Shown here one piece after another: positions 17,034 to 24,935 of a stretch of 64,000 nucleotides of DNA. Where the stretch lies: the NCBI RefSeq assembly GCF_003149105.1, contig NZ_QGDS01000008.1, positions 62,001 through 126,000 of the forward strand. The letters are read 5' to 3'. The first letter of the stretch is position 1. Each line of letters begins with the position of its first letter. Under the pieces are notes generated by a model. The model had not been told where the DNA came from, did not search any database, and saw only the letters and a program-made list of their open reading frames with translations. Both the position numbers and the translations under genes were made by a program. Source of the DNA: Faecalicatena contorta (GTDB lineage Bacteria > Bacillota > Clostridia > Lachnospirales > Lachnospiraceae).

Positions 17034-19469
17034 ATGAAAAAAAAGAGGTGGATAAAGGTTGGGATTTTGGCAGGCATATTTCTCATTGCGCTTGTCATAA
17101 GCAGCCTGATTACAAATAGGGGGACAGATGATTTGACAGTTGACCTGGGTGATCCTACACTGCCCAGAATTTCATTTACGGTGGCAGGCAGAAATGTAAA
17201 TACTCTTGCAGGGTATGTGGACGATATGGATATTACTGCTATGAGGGATACGGTTACACCGCTAGAAAATAACGGTACTCTTGAAATGATAATAGAAGAG
17301 GATGAAAATGTCATCCAGTCAATTCAATATGAAGTATATTCTTTAAATGGAGAAGATGTTTACGGCAAGGATGAAGTCAAAGATTTGGCAGCTTCAACCA
17401 TTAAATTAGACTTGAACAGCACTTTGGGAGAAAATGTTTCTGAAGCTGTTTTAAAAGTAACATTAGAAACTGAAAAGAAAGAAATATATTTCTACACAAG
17501 AATTGAAAGACCGGAGGATCTTGCTGTAAAAGAGTGCCTTGATTTTGCAGATGGTTTTCATTCAAAGACATTCAGCAAAAAAAATGCTTCTGAACTGTCC
17601 CAGTATTTGGAACCAAATGAAGAAGGCGATAACACGACTTATCAGACGGTAACAATTCACTCAAACAGTACACAGGTTACATGGGGAAACCTGGAACCGG
17701 AAATATCCAGCCCTGTGGAGTGGAGTATCAAGGAAAGTAATAGTGTTTATACCTCTTTACTTGCAAAATATCAGGTCACGTGTACAGGAGACCAGGATGA
17801 GGTAGAGACTTATAATATAAAAGAATTTTTCCGTGTGAGACACAGCGGAGATGAGGTTTATCTTTTAGATTATAACCGAAGTATGAATCAGGTTTTCAAT
17901 GGAAATAAAAAAGTGTTGGATGAAACGGGAATATTACTCGGAATTACTTCTCCGGATACTTCATATGAGACAAATAAGGACGGGACAATTGTATCTTTTG
18001 TACAAGAGAGAGACTTATGGACCTATAATAAGGAATCAGATGAGCTGTCCCTGGTATTTAGTTTTGCAAATAGAGAGGGACACGATATACGCAGCCGTTA
18101 TGACCAGCATGCAGTCAGGCTTATCAGTATGGATGAGAATGGAAGCACAGTTTTTGCCGTTTATGGGTATATGAATAGGGGGACTTATGAAGGCAGAGTA
18201 GGCGTAGATATCTATTATTTTGATATTGAGAAAAATGCTGTAGAAGAGAAGGCATTTATTCCAAGCAATAAATCTTTTGCTATCGCTGAGGATGAACTGG
18301 GAAAAATGGTTTACTACAGTCATGACAGGGAGGTACTTTACGTTCTGGCTGGTGGAACATTGTATCAGGTGGATTTGGAAAAAGACAAACAGGAAGTACT
18401 GGCTGAGGACTTAAAAGAAGGACAGTATACAGCATCAGATGACGGACATCTGCTTGCTTATCAAACAAGTGGTTCTCTGGAAGATGCACGAGAAATTATG
18501 GTCCTCAATCTAAAAACAGGTAAGGAAAGAACCTTAGAGGCAAGTACAGGGGAGTCTATAAGGCCTCTTGGGTTTGTGATCAACGATTTCATCTATGGAC
18601 GCCAAAGAGCAGATGATAAGGGGAAAACGGTGGCAGGAGAAGATATACTGCCTATGTATGAATTGGAAATCCTGGATGGTAAAAACGAGGTAGTGAAAAC
18701 CTATACTGTGGAGGGGACTTACATTTCGGATATATTTGTTGAGGATAATCTTGTTACACTTAACCGGGTGACAAAGTCCGGAGAAACCTATACGGATACG
18801 GCACAGGATTATATTAGTAATAATGCTGTGCGGAAGGAAAGTAATATTTCATTGGAGCCTTACTCGACTGATTTGAAAAAGAAACAGATGAGATTAAAGT
18901 ATGTGGATGGAATTCCTGACCAGTTACCTAAAATCCTGAGGCCAAAACAGGTCATGCTGAATGAGCCGGTTACCATTGCATTTGATGGCAAGGTAAAATC
19001 GGATAAATATTATGTATACGGAACAGGAGAACTAATAGAAATTTATAACAGGGCGTCTTATGCAATTCAAAAGGCTGAACAGGTGTCCGGTGTGGTAATT
19101 TCCTCTGAGCAGACCTATATTTGGGAAAAAGGAAACCGTGACCTGGTCTACTATACAGCTGCACAGGCATTTAAGAAATCGGAACATCAAACTTCTTTCG
19201 AGGCATGCGAGGAGCAGATGAACCAATACCAGGCGAAAAGAGTGAATTTAACGGGATGTACTTTAAGTCAGGTACTTTATGTGATTAATAAAGGACTTCC
19301 TGTAATTGCTATGACAGATTCCAGCCATGCAATACTTTTGACCGGATATAGTACAACCGATGTGACCTATATAGATCCTGACAGTGGAGAGGAGCACACG
19401 GTTAGCGTGAATGATATGGAAGAGATGGTGAAGGGAAGCGGGAATACGTTTATTGGATATGTGAAATAA
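17034..19469 (+). CDS. Membrane-anchored beta-propeller protein with C39-like domain
   Basis: An 811-residue protein with one N-terminal membrane helix (about 7-27, after KKKRW), so most of it lies outside the membrane. The central 450 residues are rich in beta strands with repeats of the DENGSTVFAVYGY / DDGHLLAYQTSG type, suggesting a propeller. The C-terminal 170 residues resemble a C39-like papain-fold domain: an Asn/Gln-rich start, LTGCTLSQVLYVINKGLPVIAM, then SSHAILLTGYSTTDVTYIDPDSG with the expected His and Asp. The N-terminal catalytic Cys of a CGP motif is not evident, so it may be a binding rather than a peptidase domain. It is transcribed alone and ends in a strong terminator. Confidence 0.6.
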   Translation: MKKKRWIKVGILAGIFLIALVISSLITNRGTDDLTVDLGDPTLPRISFTVAGRNVNTLAGYVDDMDITAMRDTVTPLENNGTLEMIIEEDENVIQSIQYEVYSLNGEDVYGKDEVKDLAASTIKLDLNSTLGENVSEAVLKVTLETEKKEIYFYTRIERPEDLAVKECLDFADGFHSKTFSKKNASELSQYLEPNEEGDNTTYQTVTIHSNSTQVTWGNLEPEISSPVEWSIKESNSVYTSLLAKYQVTCTGDQDEVETYNIKEFFRVRHSGDEVYLLDYNRSMNQVFNGNKKVLDETGILLGITSPDTSYETNKDGTIVSFVQERDLWTYNKESDELSLVFSFANREGHDIRSRYDQHAVRLISMDENGSTVFAVYGYMNRGTYEGRVGVDIYYFDIEKNAVEEKAFIPSNKSFAIAEDELGKMVYYSHDREVLYVLAGGTLYQVDLEKDKQEVLAEDLKEGQYTASDDGHLLAYQTSGSLEDAREIMVLNLKTGKERTLEASTGESIRPLGFVINDFIYGRQRADDKGKTVAGEDILPMYELEILDGKNEVVKTYTVEGTYISDIFVEDNLVTLNRVTKSGETYTDTAQDYISNNAVRKESNISLEPYSTDLKKKQMRLKYVDGIPDQLPKILRPKQVMLNEPVTIAFDGKVKSDKYYVYGTGELIEIYNRASYAIQKAEQVSGVVISSEQTYIWEKGNRDLVYYTAAQAFKKSEHQTSFEACEEQMNQYQAKRVNLTGCTLSQVLYVINKGLPVIAMTDSSHAILLTGYSTTDVTYIDPDSGEEHTVSVNDMEEMVKGSGNTFIGYVK

Positions 19470-19473
19470 CAAG

Positions 19474-19540
19474 AAGAACCTTGCGCATGGGCATTTAGGA
19501 GTACTGTAAAATGCCTGTGTATAAGGTTCTTTTTCTTTTA
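19474..19540 (+). terminator. Terminator between convergent 17034 gene and queT
   Basis: AGAACCTT at 19474 pairs with AAGGTTCT at 19523, and GGCATTTT-like arms pair inside, followed by TTTTCTTTT. It lies four bases past the stop. A-rich sequence on its other side makes it usable for queT as well. Confidence 0.75.
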
Positions 19541-19544
19541 CGTA

Positions 19545-20042
19545 TTAAGGTGTTCTGAAAATAGTATGTTTATATTTATTCAATGCCGTGTATAGAATCA
19601 TTCCTAATACTCCACAGGAAATCACTTGTCCAATGCCTACGGTTAACATCATGAAGGGAATTGGGAGCGGCACCATGTATCCATAGCGCAGGATAAGCGG
19701 CACAATAATTATATTGGATAAAATAGGGGGCAGCGGAGCCAGAAACGGACTTTTATTGCGAAGCTGCCAGGTAAAGACCGCACCTATCAGGGTGGCGAAA
19801 CTTCCAAAAATAATATCGGGCAGAATACAGCCGCCAAGTATATTACTGATAAGACATCCGATGAACAAGCCTGGGATTGCAGCCGGGGTGAATACCGGAA
19901 GGATGGTCAGTGCCTCGGAAATACGAACCTGCACTTCACCATAACTGAAGGGTGCAAACACAAGGGTGAGCACCACGTAGATAGCAGCAATCATAGCTGC
20001 CTGTGCCATAAAAAGCACATTGTTGATTCTCAATTTTTTCAT
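19545..20042 (-). CDS. queT: QueT, queuosine precursor transporter
   Basis: A 165-residue membrane protein of the QueT (COG4708) family, the substrate-binding S component of an energy-coupling factor transporter for a queuosine precursor (preQ0/preQ1 or related). Hydrophobic helices are visible at about 10-30, 45-65, 70-90, 105-125 and 130-155, with the family segment SYGEVQVRISEALTILPVF. AAAGGAG precedes the ATG and is also the 3' half of the preQ1-I pseudoknot in the leader, so translation should fall when preQ1 is plentiful. A mobile element is inserted immediately upstream of this leader. Confidence 0.92.
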   Translation of the reverse strand: MKKLRINNVLFMAQAAMIAAIYVVLTLVFAPFSYGEVQVRISEALTILPVFTPAAIPGLFIGCLISNILGGCILPDIIFGSFATLIGAVFTWQLRNKSPFLAPLPPILSNIIIVPLILRYGYMVPLPIPFMMLTVGIGQVISCGVLGMILYTALNKYKHTIFRTP

Positions 20043-20049
20043 TTTTAAT

Positions 20050-20092
20050 CTCCTTTAGTTTTGTTTTACGTGTGGAAGGTCACGAACACACG
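20050..20092 (-). promoter_or_regulatory. preQ1-I riboswitch of queT (overlaps attL)
   Basis: Read on the minus strand: P1 stem CGTGTG with CACACG, a loop TTCGTGACCTTC, an A-rich tail TAAAACAAAACT, then AAAGGAG. The loop CCTT can pair with AAGG of the Shine-Dalgarno to form P2, the known preQ1-I pseudoknot that hides the ribosome site. The tail word AACAAAAC also occurs in the Thermoanaerobacter preQ1-I aptamer. The gene it controls is a queuosine precursor transporter, which fits the ligand. All but the last seven bases lie in the att core. Confidence 0.85.
20057..20092. repeat. attL core, 36-bp direct repeat
   Basis: These 36 bases are identical to 30052-30087 and the flanks differ at once on both sides. 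The repeat brackets a tyrosine integrase gene at the far end and is therefore the attachment core. It begins AGTTTTGTTTTACG and ends GAACACACG on the plus strand, and contains the riboswitch P1 stem, the loop and the A-rich tail. Confidence 0.9.
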
Positions 20093-20140
20093 TTAGTTTT
20101 GTGCTGAAAATGGCAGAATAAGCCGATTTCAACGGTTTGT

Positions 20141-20169
20141 AGTATAGCACAGAGGAAATCAAAAATCAA
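20141..20169 (-). promoter_or_regulatory. Element-borne promoter facing queT
   Basis: On the minus strand TTGATT, a 17-base spacer and TATACT lie 49 bases before the aptamer. The native queT promoter, stranded at 30139-30167, has TTGATT, 17 bases and TATAAT, 52 bases before its aptamer copy. The words TGCTATA and AACCGTT are shared at the same positions. The element therefore supplies its own copy of the queT promoter. Confidence 0.75.
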
Positions 20170-20172
20170 GTT

Positions 20173-20194
20173 GTACCCACTTTGTACCCACAAT
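20173..20194 (+). repeat. Left arm-type integrase repeats
   Basis: Two TACCCAC words 11 bases apart (20174 and 20185), followed by AATG. The same pair with the same spacing is at 29928-29948, in the same orientation. Paired arm sites inside both ends are what lambda/Tn916-type integrases bind with their N-terminal domain. Confidence 0.65.
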
Positions 20195-20256
20195 GAGAAG
20201 ATATTTATAGATACAAATATAAAGAATATCTGAAATTGGAAAAAAGCAACACATAA

Positions 20257-21183
20257 TTACTTTTTTTGTTCTTTTTCCATTATCTCTCTTGCTGTTTTAA
20301 ACTCTTCTTCAATGGACATATTTATCCTTTTCTTTAAAGGTATTTTGTTTAGATACGGCGTTAATAAGTTCATCTCTTTAATTATATCGTCTTCAGGTGA
20401 AATAAGACTAGGAACGCCCATTTCTCCATTTGCAATCATTTTAATAGCAGAAGTAAAACCGGCTTCCCTTGCCTGATTATATTCGGTGTCTGGAGCATTT
20501 TCTAGTAATGATTTTATTCTTTCCAGTTCAGTATTAATGCTGTCTTCACAGTCTAAATATTTGTCGTAATCTGTTCTAAGTAGTCTTTCTCTTTGCTCTA
20601 TCTTACTGATGCAATCATTAACAGCCTCTAATAGCTCACTAAGTTCATTCTCTAACATAGGACGCAACTCGTAGGCATCCTTATTTATATCTACTACCAT
20701 TGAATATAACAAGTCGGAAATTAACCTTGATATATAATTAATCTCGTAAGAGTTTATCAAAGGCTTGTATTGTATTGCATATAGTATGTCAGATATCTTC
20801 TTAGAGTTTGGATGTGAAAGCATACTATCAACAAAATATCTTATATGCGTATCACTAAGGAAATCAAGAGATTCTTCTGAGAAATAGTCATAAAGACTTT
20901 CATGGTTTTTTTTCTTTTCCCTATATCCTATTCCAAATAAATAATCTAAAGAGACATTATAAGCATTAGCCGCATTTACTGCAATATCTATATTAGGGCA
21001 ACGCTCATTTCTTTCATACATACTAAGAGTATTTCTAGTTATGCCAATTAACTCAGCAGAGTCAGCCTGCGTAATGTCCTTCTCGTTTCGTAATTCTATT
21101 AATTTTCTCCCAAATGATTTAGCTGTATATGACACATTTGTTGTCTTTGTTGTGTTCCTAATGCTTTTTTTTGTTACATCCAT
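20257..21183 (-). CDS. XRE-family repressor of the element
   Basis: A 308-residue regulator. ATG 21183 is preferred to the upstream 21249 because GGGAG lies close before it. Residues about 22-80 form a helix-turn-helix of the XRE/CI type (LIELRNEKDITQADSAELIGITRNTLSMYER). The long C-terminal part is helical and charged with no recognised domain, and may sense an inducer or dimerise. It is transcribed away from the replication operon, with TTGTTAC half-sites between them, so it probably acts as the CI/Stl-like master repressor keeping the element quiescent. Confidence 0.8.
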   Translation of the reverse strand: MDVTKKSIRNTTKTTNVSYTAKSFGRKLIELRNEKDITQADSAELIGITRNTLSMYERNERCPNIDIAVNAANAYNVSLDYLFGIGYREKKKNHESLYDYFSEESLDFLSDTHIRYFVDSMLSHPNSKKISDILYAIQYKPLINSYEINYISRLISDLLYSMVVDINKDAYELRPMLENELSELLEAVNDCISKIEQRERLLRTDYDKYLDCEDSINTELERIKSLLENAPDTEYNQAREAGFTSAIKMIANGEMGVPSLISPEDDIIKEMNLLTPYLNKIPLKKRINMSIEEEFKTAREIMEKEQKK

Positions 21184-21299
21184 TTTTTTTCTCCCATTCA
21201 AAATTCTGAAATGATTAAATTTGTTACATTTGAAATAAATAAGTAACAAAACATTGCTATAATAAAAATGTTACTTTATAATAGTAATTGTAACAAATG
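21171..21299. promoter_or_regulatory. Divergent operator region with TTGTTAC half-sites
   Basis: TTGTTAC or its complement GTAACAA occurs near 21172, 21221, 21242 and 21290, with a related GTTACT near 21269. The copies are arranged as inverted pairs around the divergent promoters. This is what operators of a CI-type repressor look like. Confidence 0.6.
21254..21282 (+). promoter_or_regulatory. Rightward early promoter of the element
   Basis: TTGCTA (21254), a 17-base spacer and TATAAT (21277) point at the excisionase-replication operon. The TTGTTAC-type half-sites overlap and flank it, so repressor binding would block it. Confidence 0.75.
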
Positions 21300-21354
21300 C
21301 TTGCATGAATTACAAGAGGTATATAAACAATGATAAATGGAAAGAGAGGAATTT

Positions 21355-21558
21355 ATGAGAAACAGAACAGTGACGGCAATTACAGGAGAATCCCGGTTGA
21401 TGGATACAGAGGAATTAAGGGCCTACACCAATCTGGGAAGAAACAATGCAATGAAACTCGGCGAGAAAATAGGTGCAAAAGTTCAGATAGGCCGCAGAGT
21501 ATTATGGGACAGGCGAAAAGTGGATGAGTATTTCAACTCTTTAACGGGGGTACAGTAA
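21355..21558 (+). CDS. Small excisionase-like DNA-binding protein
   Basis: A 67-residue basic protein. ATG 21355 is chosen because AGAGAGGA lies in front; an earlier ATG at 21337 is inside that site. The fold prediction is a single winged/MerR-type helix-turn-helix (LMDTEELRAYTNLGRNNAMK, then VQIGRRVLWDRRKVDEYFN), the pattern of small excisionases and of repressor-antagonists in Gram-positive elements. As the first gene of the rightward operon it could direct excision or open replication. Which of these it does is not visible. Confidence 0.6.
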   Translation: MRNRTVTAITGESRLMDTEELRAYTNLGRNNAMKLGEKIGAKVQIGRRVLWDRRKVDEYFNSLTGVQ

Positions 21559-21920
21559 TGGCAAAAAATAAGCATAACCAAGTACATACAGATAATCAGC
21601 CCGGCAAGGCTGACTATCCAAAAGTGGATTATCCTATAGCCAGCCTGCTGCCAGTGGGAAAAGAAAATGCGATCCCTACACAGGAACTTGTAAAACTGGT
21701 CGGATGCAGTTCTGCAAGAGAATTACAGCAGTATATCGCACAGGAGCGAAAGAGAGGGGCAGTGATTTGTTCTTCCACAACAGGTGGGTATTTCCTTCCA
21801 GTGAACCGTGCAGAGATAGCGGAGTTTTGTAAGTCTTTGGAGAATCGGGCCAGTAATACATTTATAGCGATACAGAGTGCGAAAAGGGCGTTGAACGATT
21901 CACAGGAGCAGGAGGAGTAG
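21558..21920 (+). CDS. Element protein with winged-helix-like domain
   Basis: A 120-residue protein starting inside the previous stop (TAATG), so translation is coupled. The central part (IPTQELVKLVGCSSARELQQ, YIAQERKRGAVICSS, GGYFLPVNRAEIAEF) resembles a winged helix found in small phage early proteins that sit before replication genes. The first 40 residues are polar and probably disordered. The precise role is unknown. Confidence 0.5.
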   Translation: MAKNKHNQVHTDNQPGKADYPKVDYPIASLLPVGKENAIPTQELVKLVGCSSARELQQYIAQERKRGAVICSSTTGGYFLPVNRAEIAEFCKSLENRASNTFIAIQSAKRALNDSQEQEE

Positions 21921-21924
21921 AAAA

Positions 21925-22629
21925 ATGGCAAACAGGAGAATGTTCAGCCTGGATGTGGTAGACACCGATAACTTTCTTGAAATGCCGGCCTCCACACAAT
22001 CCTTGTACTTCCATCTTGGAATGAGGGCAGATGATGATGGTTTTGTGGCGGCCCCTAAAAAGATTACAAAGCTCGTAAACTGTGGCGAGGATGATTTGAA
22101 GTTATTACTGGCCAAAGGATATATTTTAGCTCTTGAAAACGGGGTAATTGTAGTCAGGCACTGGAAACAGAATAATTATATTCAGCGTGACAGATATAAG
22201 CCCACCATCTATCAAAAAGAGTTTGAAAAACTGGCAGTTGAGGACGGTATCTATGGCATGGATACGGGATGTATACAGGATGTATCCAAACTGGAAGCAC
22301 AGGTTAGTATAGGTAAGTATAGTATAGATAATAATATTTGTTCGCCGGAAGCGGACGAACGAGAGTCTGACTTTGAAAAAATCTATGCTATCTATCCGAA
22401 AAAGAGAGGAAAAACAAAAGCATTTTCAAATTACTGTTCTTGGTTGAAAGGCAGGATGGTAAACGGGAAGCGTAGAAAATTGACAAACCGGGAAATGTAT
22501 CTTGCGGTACACAACTATATCAGACAGCAGGAAGCGGCAGGAACGGAACTGGAGTATTACAAGAATTTTGACACGCTTACAGGAAACCAGCTTCTTGATT
22601 ATGTGGTGAAGGAGGAGCAGCATGAGTGA
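21925..22629 (+). CDS. Phage-type replisome organiser / replication initiator
   Basis: A 234-residue protein with an N-terminal winged helix of the phage replisome organiser type (RRMFSLDVVDTDNFLEMPAS, then FVAAPKKITKLVNCGEDDLK and VIVVRHWKQNNYIQRDRY). A short linker holds AT-rich AGTATAG repeats at DNA level, and the helical C-terminal part (FEKIYAIYPKKRGKTKAFSNY) is the segment that usually loads helicase. Related proteins bind an origin within their own gene and recruit DnaB. It overlaps the helicase gene by 8 bases, supporting a joint role. Confidence 0.75.
   Translation: MANRRMFSLDVVDTDNFLEMPASTQSLYFHLGMRADDDGFVAAPKKITKLVNCGEDDLKLLLAKGYILALENGVIVVRHWKQNNYIQRDRYKPTIYQKEFEKLAVEDGIYGMDTGCIQDVSKLEAQVSIGKYSIDNNICSPEADERESDFEKIYAIYPKKRGKTKAFSNYCSWLKGRMVNGKRRKLTNREMYLAVHNYIRQQEAAGTELEYYKNFDTLTGNQLLDYVVKEEQHE
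22303..22342 (+). repeat. AGTATAG repeats, candidate replication origin
   Basis: Three close AGTATAG-like words in an AT-rich stretch inside the initiator gene, at the linker between its two domains. Phage origins are often located exactly there. Confidence 0.35.
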
Positions 22630-23911
22630 CTTGGCAGAACAATCTGTTATCGGTTCCCTCCTCATGGATATCAACGCCATACATAAGATTTATGACATTT
22701 TGAAACCGGACATGTTCCGAAATCCTTTGCTGGGAGAAATCTACAAAGAGATTGTAAAGAACTATGATATTGGGAAGGTGGCGAATGTAGTAACCATATC
22801 ACAGGCCGTTGAATGTAAATTATATTCCCGGGAGCAGATTGGGCAGGCAATAAAGGAATGTATAGGTTTGACAATTACATCCACTGAAATTGTCAGTTAC
22901 GCAGAAAGCGTTGTAAGGGATTATAAAGCCCGTACCCTGAAAGATATCCTATCCCATACACAGATAACGGCAGCAGACGTTGAAGAAAGTATAACAGCAC
23001 TGATACAGGACTTGGAATTGCTGAAACGTAATGAGAAAAAGAAATCTCTACGGATGTCTGCAATTGTTGAAGCATATCAGAGTCAATATTTCAAAGAGCA
23101 GGATATAGACAGGCTGTATACAGGATTTTCCAAGTTAGATGATATTACAGGCGGTCTTGAGGGCGGGGACGTGATTATCATAGGGGCGAGGCCCGGGATA
23201 GGAAAATCTGCATTTGTGTCACAGGTCATACTAGAAATGGCAAAAGCGGGAAAGCAGGTGGGGTTCTATAATCTGGAAATGTCTGATAAGCAGGTCTATG
23301 AAAGGCTGTTAAGTAATCAAAGCGGTATCGGATTGAACCGTATTCGCCGGGGATTTAAATTCTTAGGTGATGAAAAGGAGAGATTTGAAAAGGCAAATGA
23401 GGTATTGAGAGGGTTGGGAATTCTAATCAGCAGCGGTACAAAGTCGGTGTCTGAAATACGGAACGAATGCAGACATCAGGAATTGGATTGTATCATCATT
23501 GATTATTTACAGTTGATAAAGGCAGATGTCAGATATCAGAGCCGAACCAGTGAAGTAGGTGCAATATCAAAGGCAATCAAATCTCTTGCAATGGAACTGA
23601 ATGTTCCCATTATTGCATTGTCTCAGCTAAACCGTACCAGTGAAATGCGGGAAACTAAAGAGCCAACAATGGGAGAACTACGGGAAGCCGGAGATATTGA
23701 ACAGGATGCAAGTATTATCATTCTGCTTTGGAATCTAGATAATGAGGACAAGTCCAGGAAGGGCCTGAAAGTGGATAAGAACAGGCAGGGAGAACTCGGA
23801 AGGATTGTCTACCGTTTTGATGGTGGTGAAATGAGGTTTGTTGAAACGGATGAGGCGATTAAGGATTACAGTGGGTTTCAATCGGCAAAAGTGCCGACTC
23901 CATTTGATTAG
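22622..23911 (+). CDS. Replicative DNA helicase (DnaB-like)
   Basis: A 429-residue DnaB-family helicase. The N-terminal domain (SDLAEQSVIGSLLMDINAIH) is followed by the RecA-like ATPase with Walker A GARPGIGKSAF near residue 190, FYNLEMSDKQVYERLL, Walker B CIIIDYLQLI and the arginine-finger region (GELREAGDIEQDASIIILL). It would unwind the element's DNA when replication is induced. It is slightly shorter than host DnaB (about 440-450), as usual for phage copies, and distinct genes elsewhere should encode the chromosomal helicase. Confidence 0.9.
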   Translation: MSDLAEQSVIGSLLMDINAIHKIYDILKPDMFRNPLLGEIYKEIVKNYDIGKVANVVTISQAVECKLYSREQIGQAIKECIGLTITSTEIVSYAESVVRDYKARTLKDILSHTQITAADVEESITALIQDLELLKRNEKKKSLRMSAIVEAYQSQYFKEQDIDRLYTGFSKLDDITGGLEGGDVIIIGARPGIGKSAFVSQVILEMAKAGKQVGFYNLEMSDKQVYERLLSNQSGIGLNRIRRGFKFLGDEKERFEKANEVLRGLGILISSGTKSVSEIRNECRHQELDCIIIDYLQLIKADVRYQSRTSEVGAISKAIKSLAMELNVPIIALSQLNRTSEMRETKEPTMGELREAGDIEQDASIIILLWNLDNEDKSRKGLKVDKNRQGELGRIVYRFDGGEMRFVETDEAIKDYSGFQSAKVPTPFD

Positions 23912-23919
23912 GGGCAGAT

Positions 23920-24141
23920 ATGGGAAAGGTGAAATTGCAAAAGGGCAGTGAAGAATTTGAGATGTTCCAGGACTACTGGAAGCTGCTACAGGAAAACTGG
24001 GTCGTGGAGGATACCGGGGCATACTGGGAGAAAGTGCTTGCTGATAGTGACGCATTTTACCAAAAGTATCAGACCGCATTTTCAAAGGATTTGACCCTGG
24101 CATATATAAGCGAGCTGGAAAGGAAAACAAAACATGAATAG
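23920..24141 (+). CDS. Small element protein, unknown function
   Basis: A 73-residue protein, nine bases after the helicase, with aromatic-rich helices (MFQDYWKLLQENWVVEDTG). Similar small proteins follow DnaB in Clostridial phages and elements, but no function is established to my knowledge. Its last 8 bases overlap the next gene. Confidence 0.6.
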   Translation: MGKVKLQKGSEEFEMFQDYWKLLQENWVVEDTGAYWEKVLADSDAFYQKYQTAFSKDLTLAYISELERKTKHE

Positions 24142-24373
24142 AAAATGTAAAGTTGCTATATCAGATGGAGCGGAAGAAGTAAAACAGAGCAAGCTGCTGT
24201 TTAAGAAAGAATGGGCGGAGATATTGATGAGCGCGGAAGAAACAAGCGATATGAATTTCCATACCGTAACGGGTACATTGATAGCTTTTTCTGGAGGGCA
24301 GGGAGTTGTATCTTTAGGGGATGGGATTATGCTGTTGTTTCCGGTACATCATATCAGGCTTATAGATAAATAG
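24134..24373 (+). CDS. Small element protein, unknown function
   Basis: A 79-residue protein overlapping the previous gene by 8 bases. The C-terminal half looks like a small beta-barrel (TGTLIAFSGGQGVVSLGDGI then LFPVHHIRLI), possibly a nucleic-acid binding fold. No family is recognised. Confidence 0.5.
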   Translation: MNRKCKVAISDGAEEVKQSKLLFKKEWAEILMSAEETSDMNFHTVTGTLIAFSGGQGVVSLGDGIMLLFPVHHIRLIDK

Positions 24374-24426
24374 TTGCAGGAGAACTTAGAAAAACTTAGA
24401 AAATTTATATGTTGGAGGGATGTAAA

Positions 24427-24858
24427 ATGACAAGAAGAGAAATGAGGATTAATGAGATTATGGATGAAATGAAGATTGAGAAGGATGTGGCAGAGCAGCT
24501 TTTTATGGATGAACTGGAAGAACTGTACCCGGATGTAGATGATATGGAAGTTAGAGAATTGGTTTATGAAACTAAGCCGGAAAAGGACGGTCCGGGGCTT
24601 GTAATTGAATTCCCCGAGACAGTTGTAAAAGTGGAGCGGGGAGAAATTACGAAAAGTAATGTACAGGCTGTAAGTGATTATCTTATTGAATTACCGCTAA
24701 ATGCAGCAGAGAGCAAAAATTTAGTTGATTTATTAGTGGAGATGCTGACAGGAGCAGAAAAGGAACAGTTCCTAAATGGCTTTACTATGGCGTGTCAAGC
24801 GGTGAAAAATGGTGAGCTGCCAGAGCTTCTGGAAAAAGAAATGAATTTCCAGGAATAA
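24427..24858 (+). CDS. Acidic element protein, unknown function
   Basis: A 143-residue very acidic protein; ATG 24427 is used because TTGGAGGG is directly upstream. It is helical throughout (MRINEIMDEMKIEKDVAEQL) with a short strand pair in the middle. The high negative charge recalls phage proteins that mimic DNA or bind host replication or transcription proteins, but that is speculation. It is the last gene before the sigma factor. Confidence 0.55.
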   Translation: MTRREMRINEIMDEMKIEKDVAEQLFMDELEELYPDVDDMEVRELVYETKPEKDGPGLVIEFPETVVKVERGEITKSNVQAVSDYLIELPLNAAESKNLVDLLVEMLTGAEKEQFLNGFTMACQAVKNGELPELLEKEMNFQE

Positions 24859-24879
24859 AAAGAGCCTGCCATAAATGAC

Positions 24880-24932
24880 AAGCCCACGAACTTGATAAAA
24901 CTAGACTAATTATAATATAAGGGAGTGGGCTT
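24880..24932 (+). promoter_or_regulatory. Leader of the sigma factor gene with flanking inverted repeat
   Basis: AAGCCCAC (24880) and GTGGGCTT (24925) form an 8-bp inverted repeat. Between them is TATAAT at 24911 with only a weak -35, and the ribosome site AGGGAG abuts the right arm. In a read-through transcript the stem would cover the ribosome site; alternatively the arms are an operator. Confidence 0.4.
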
Positions 24933-24935
24933 AAT

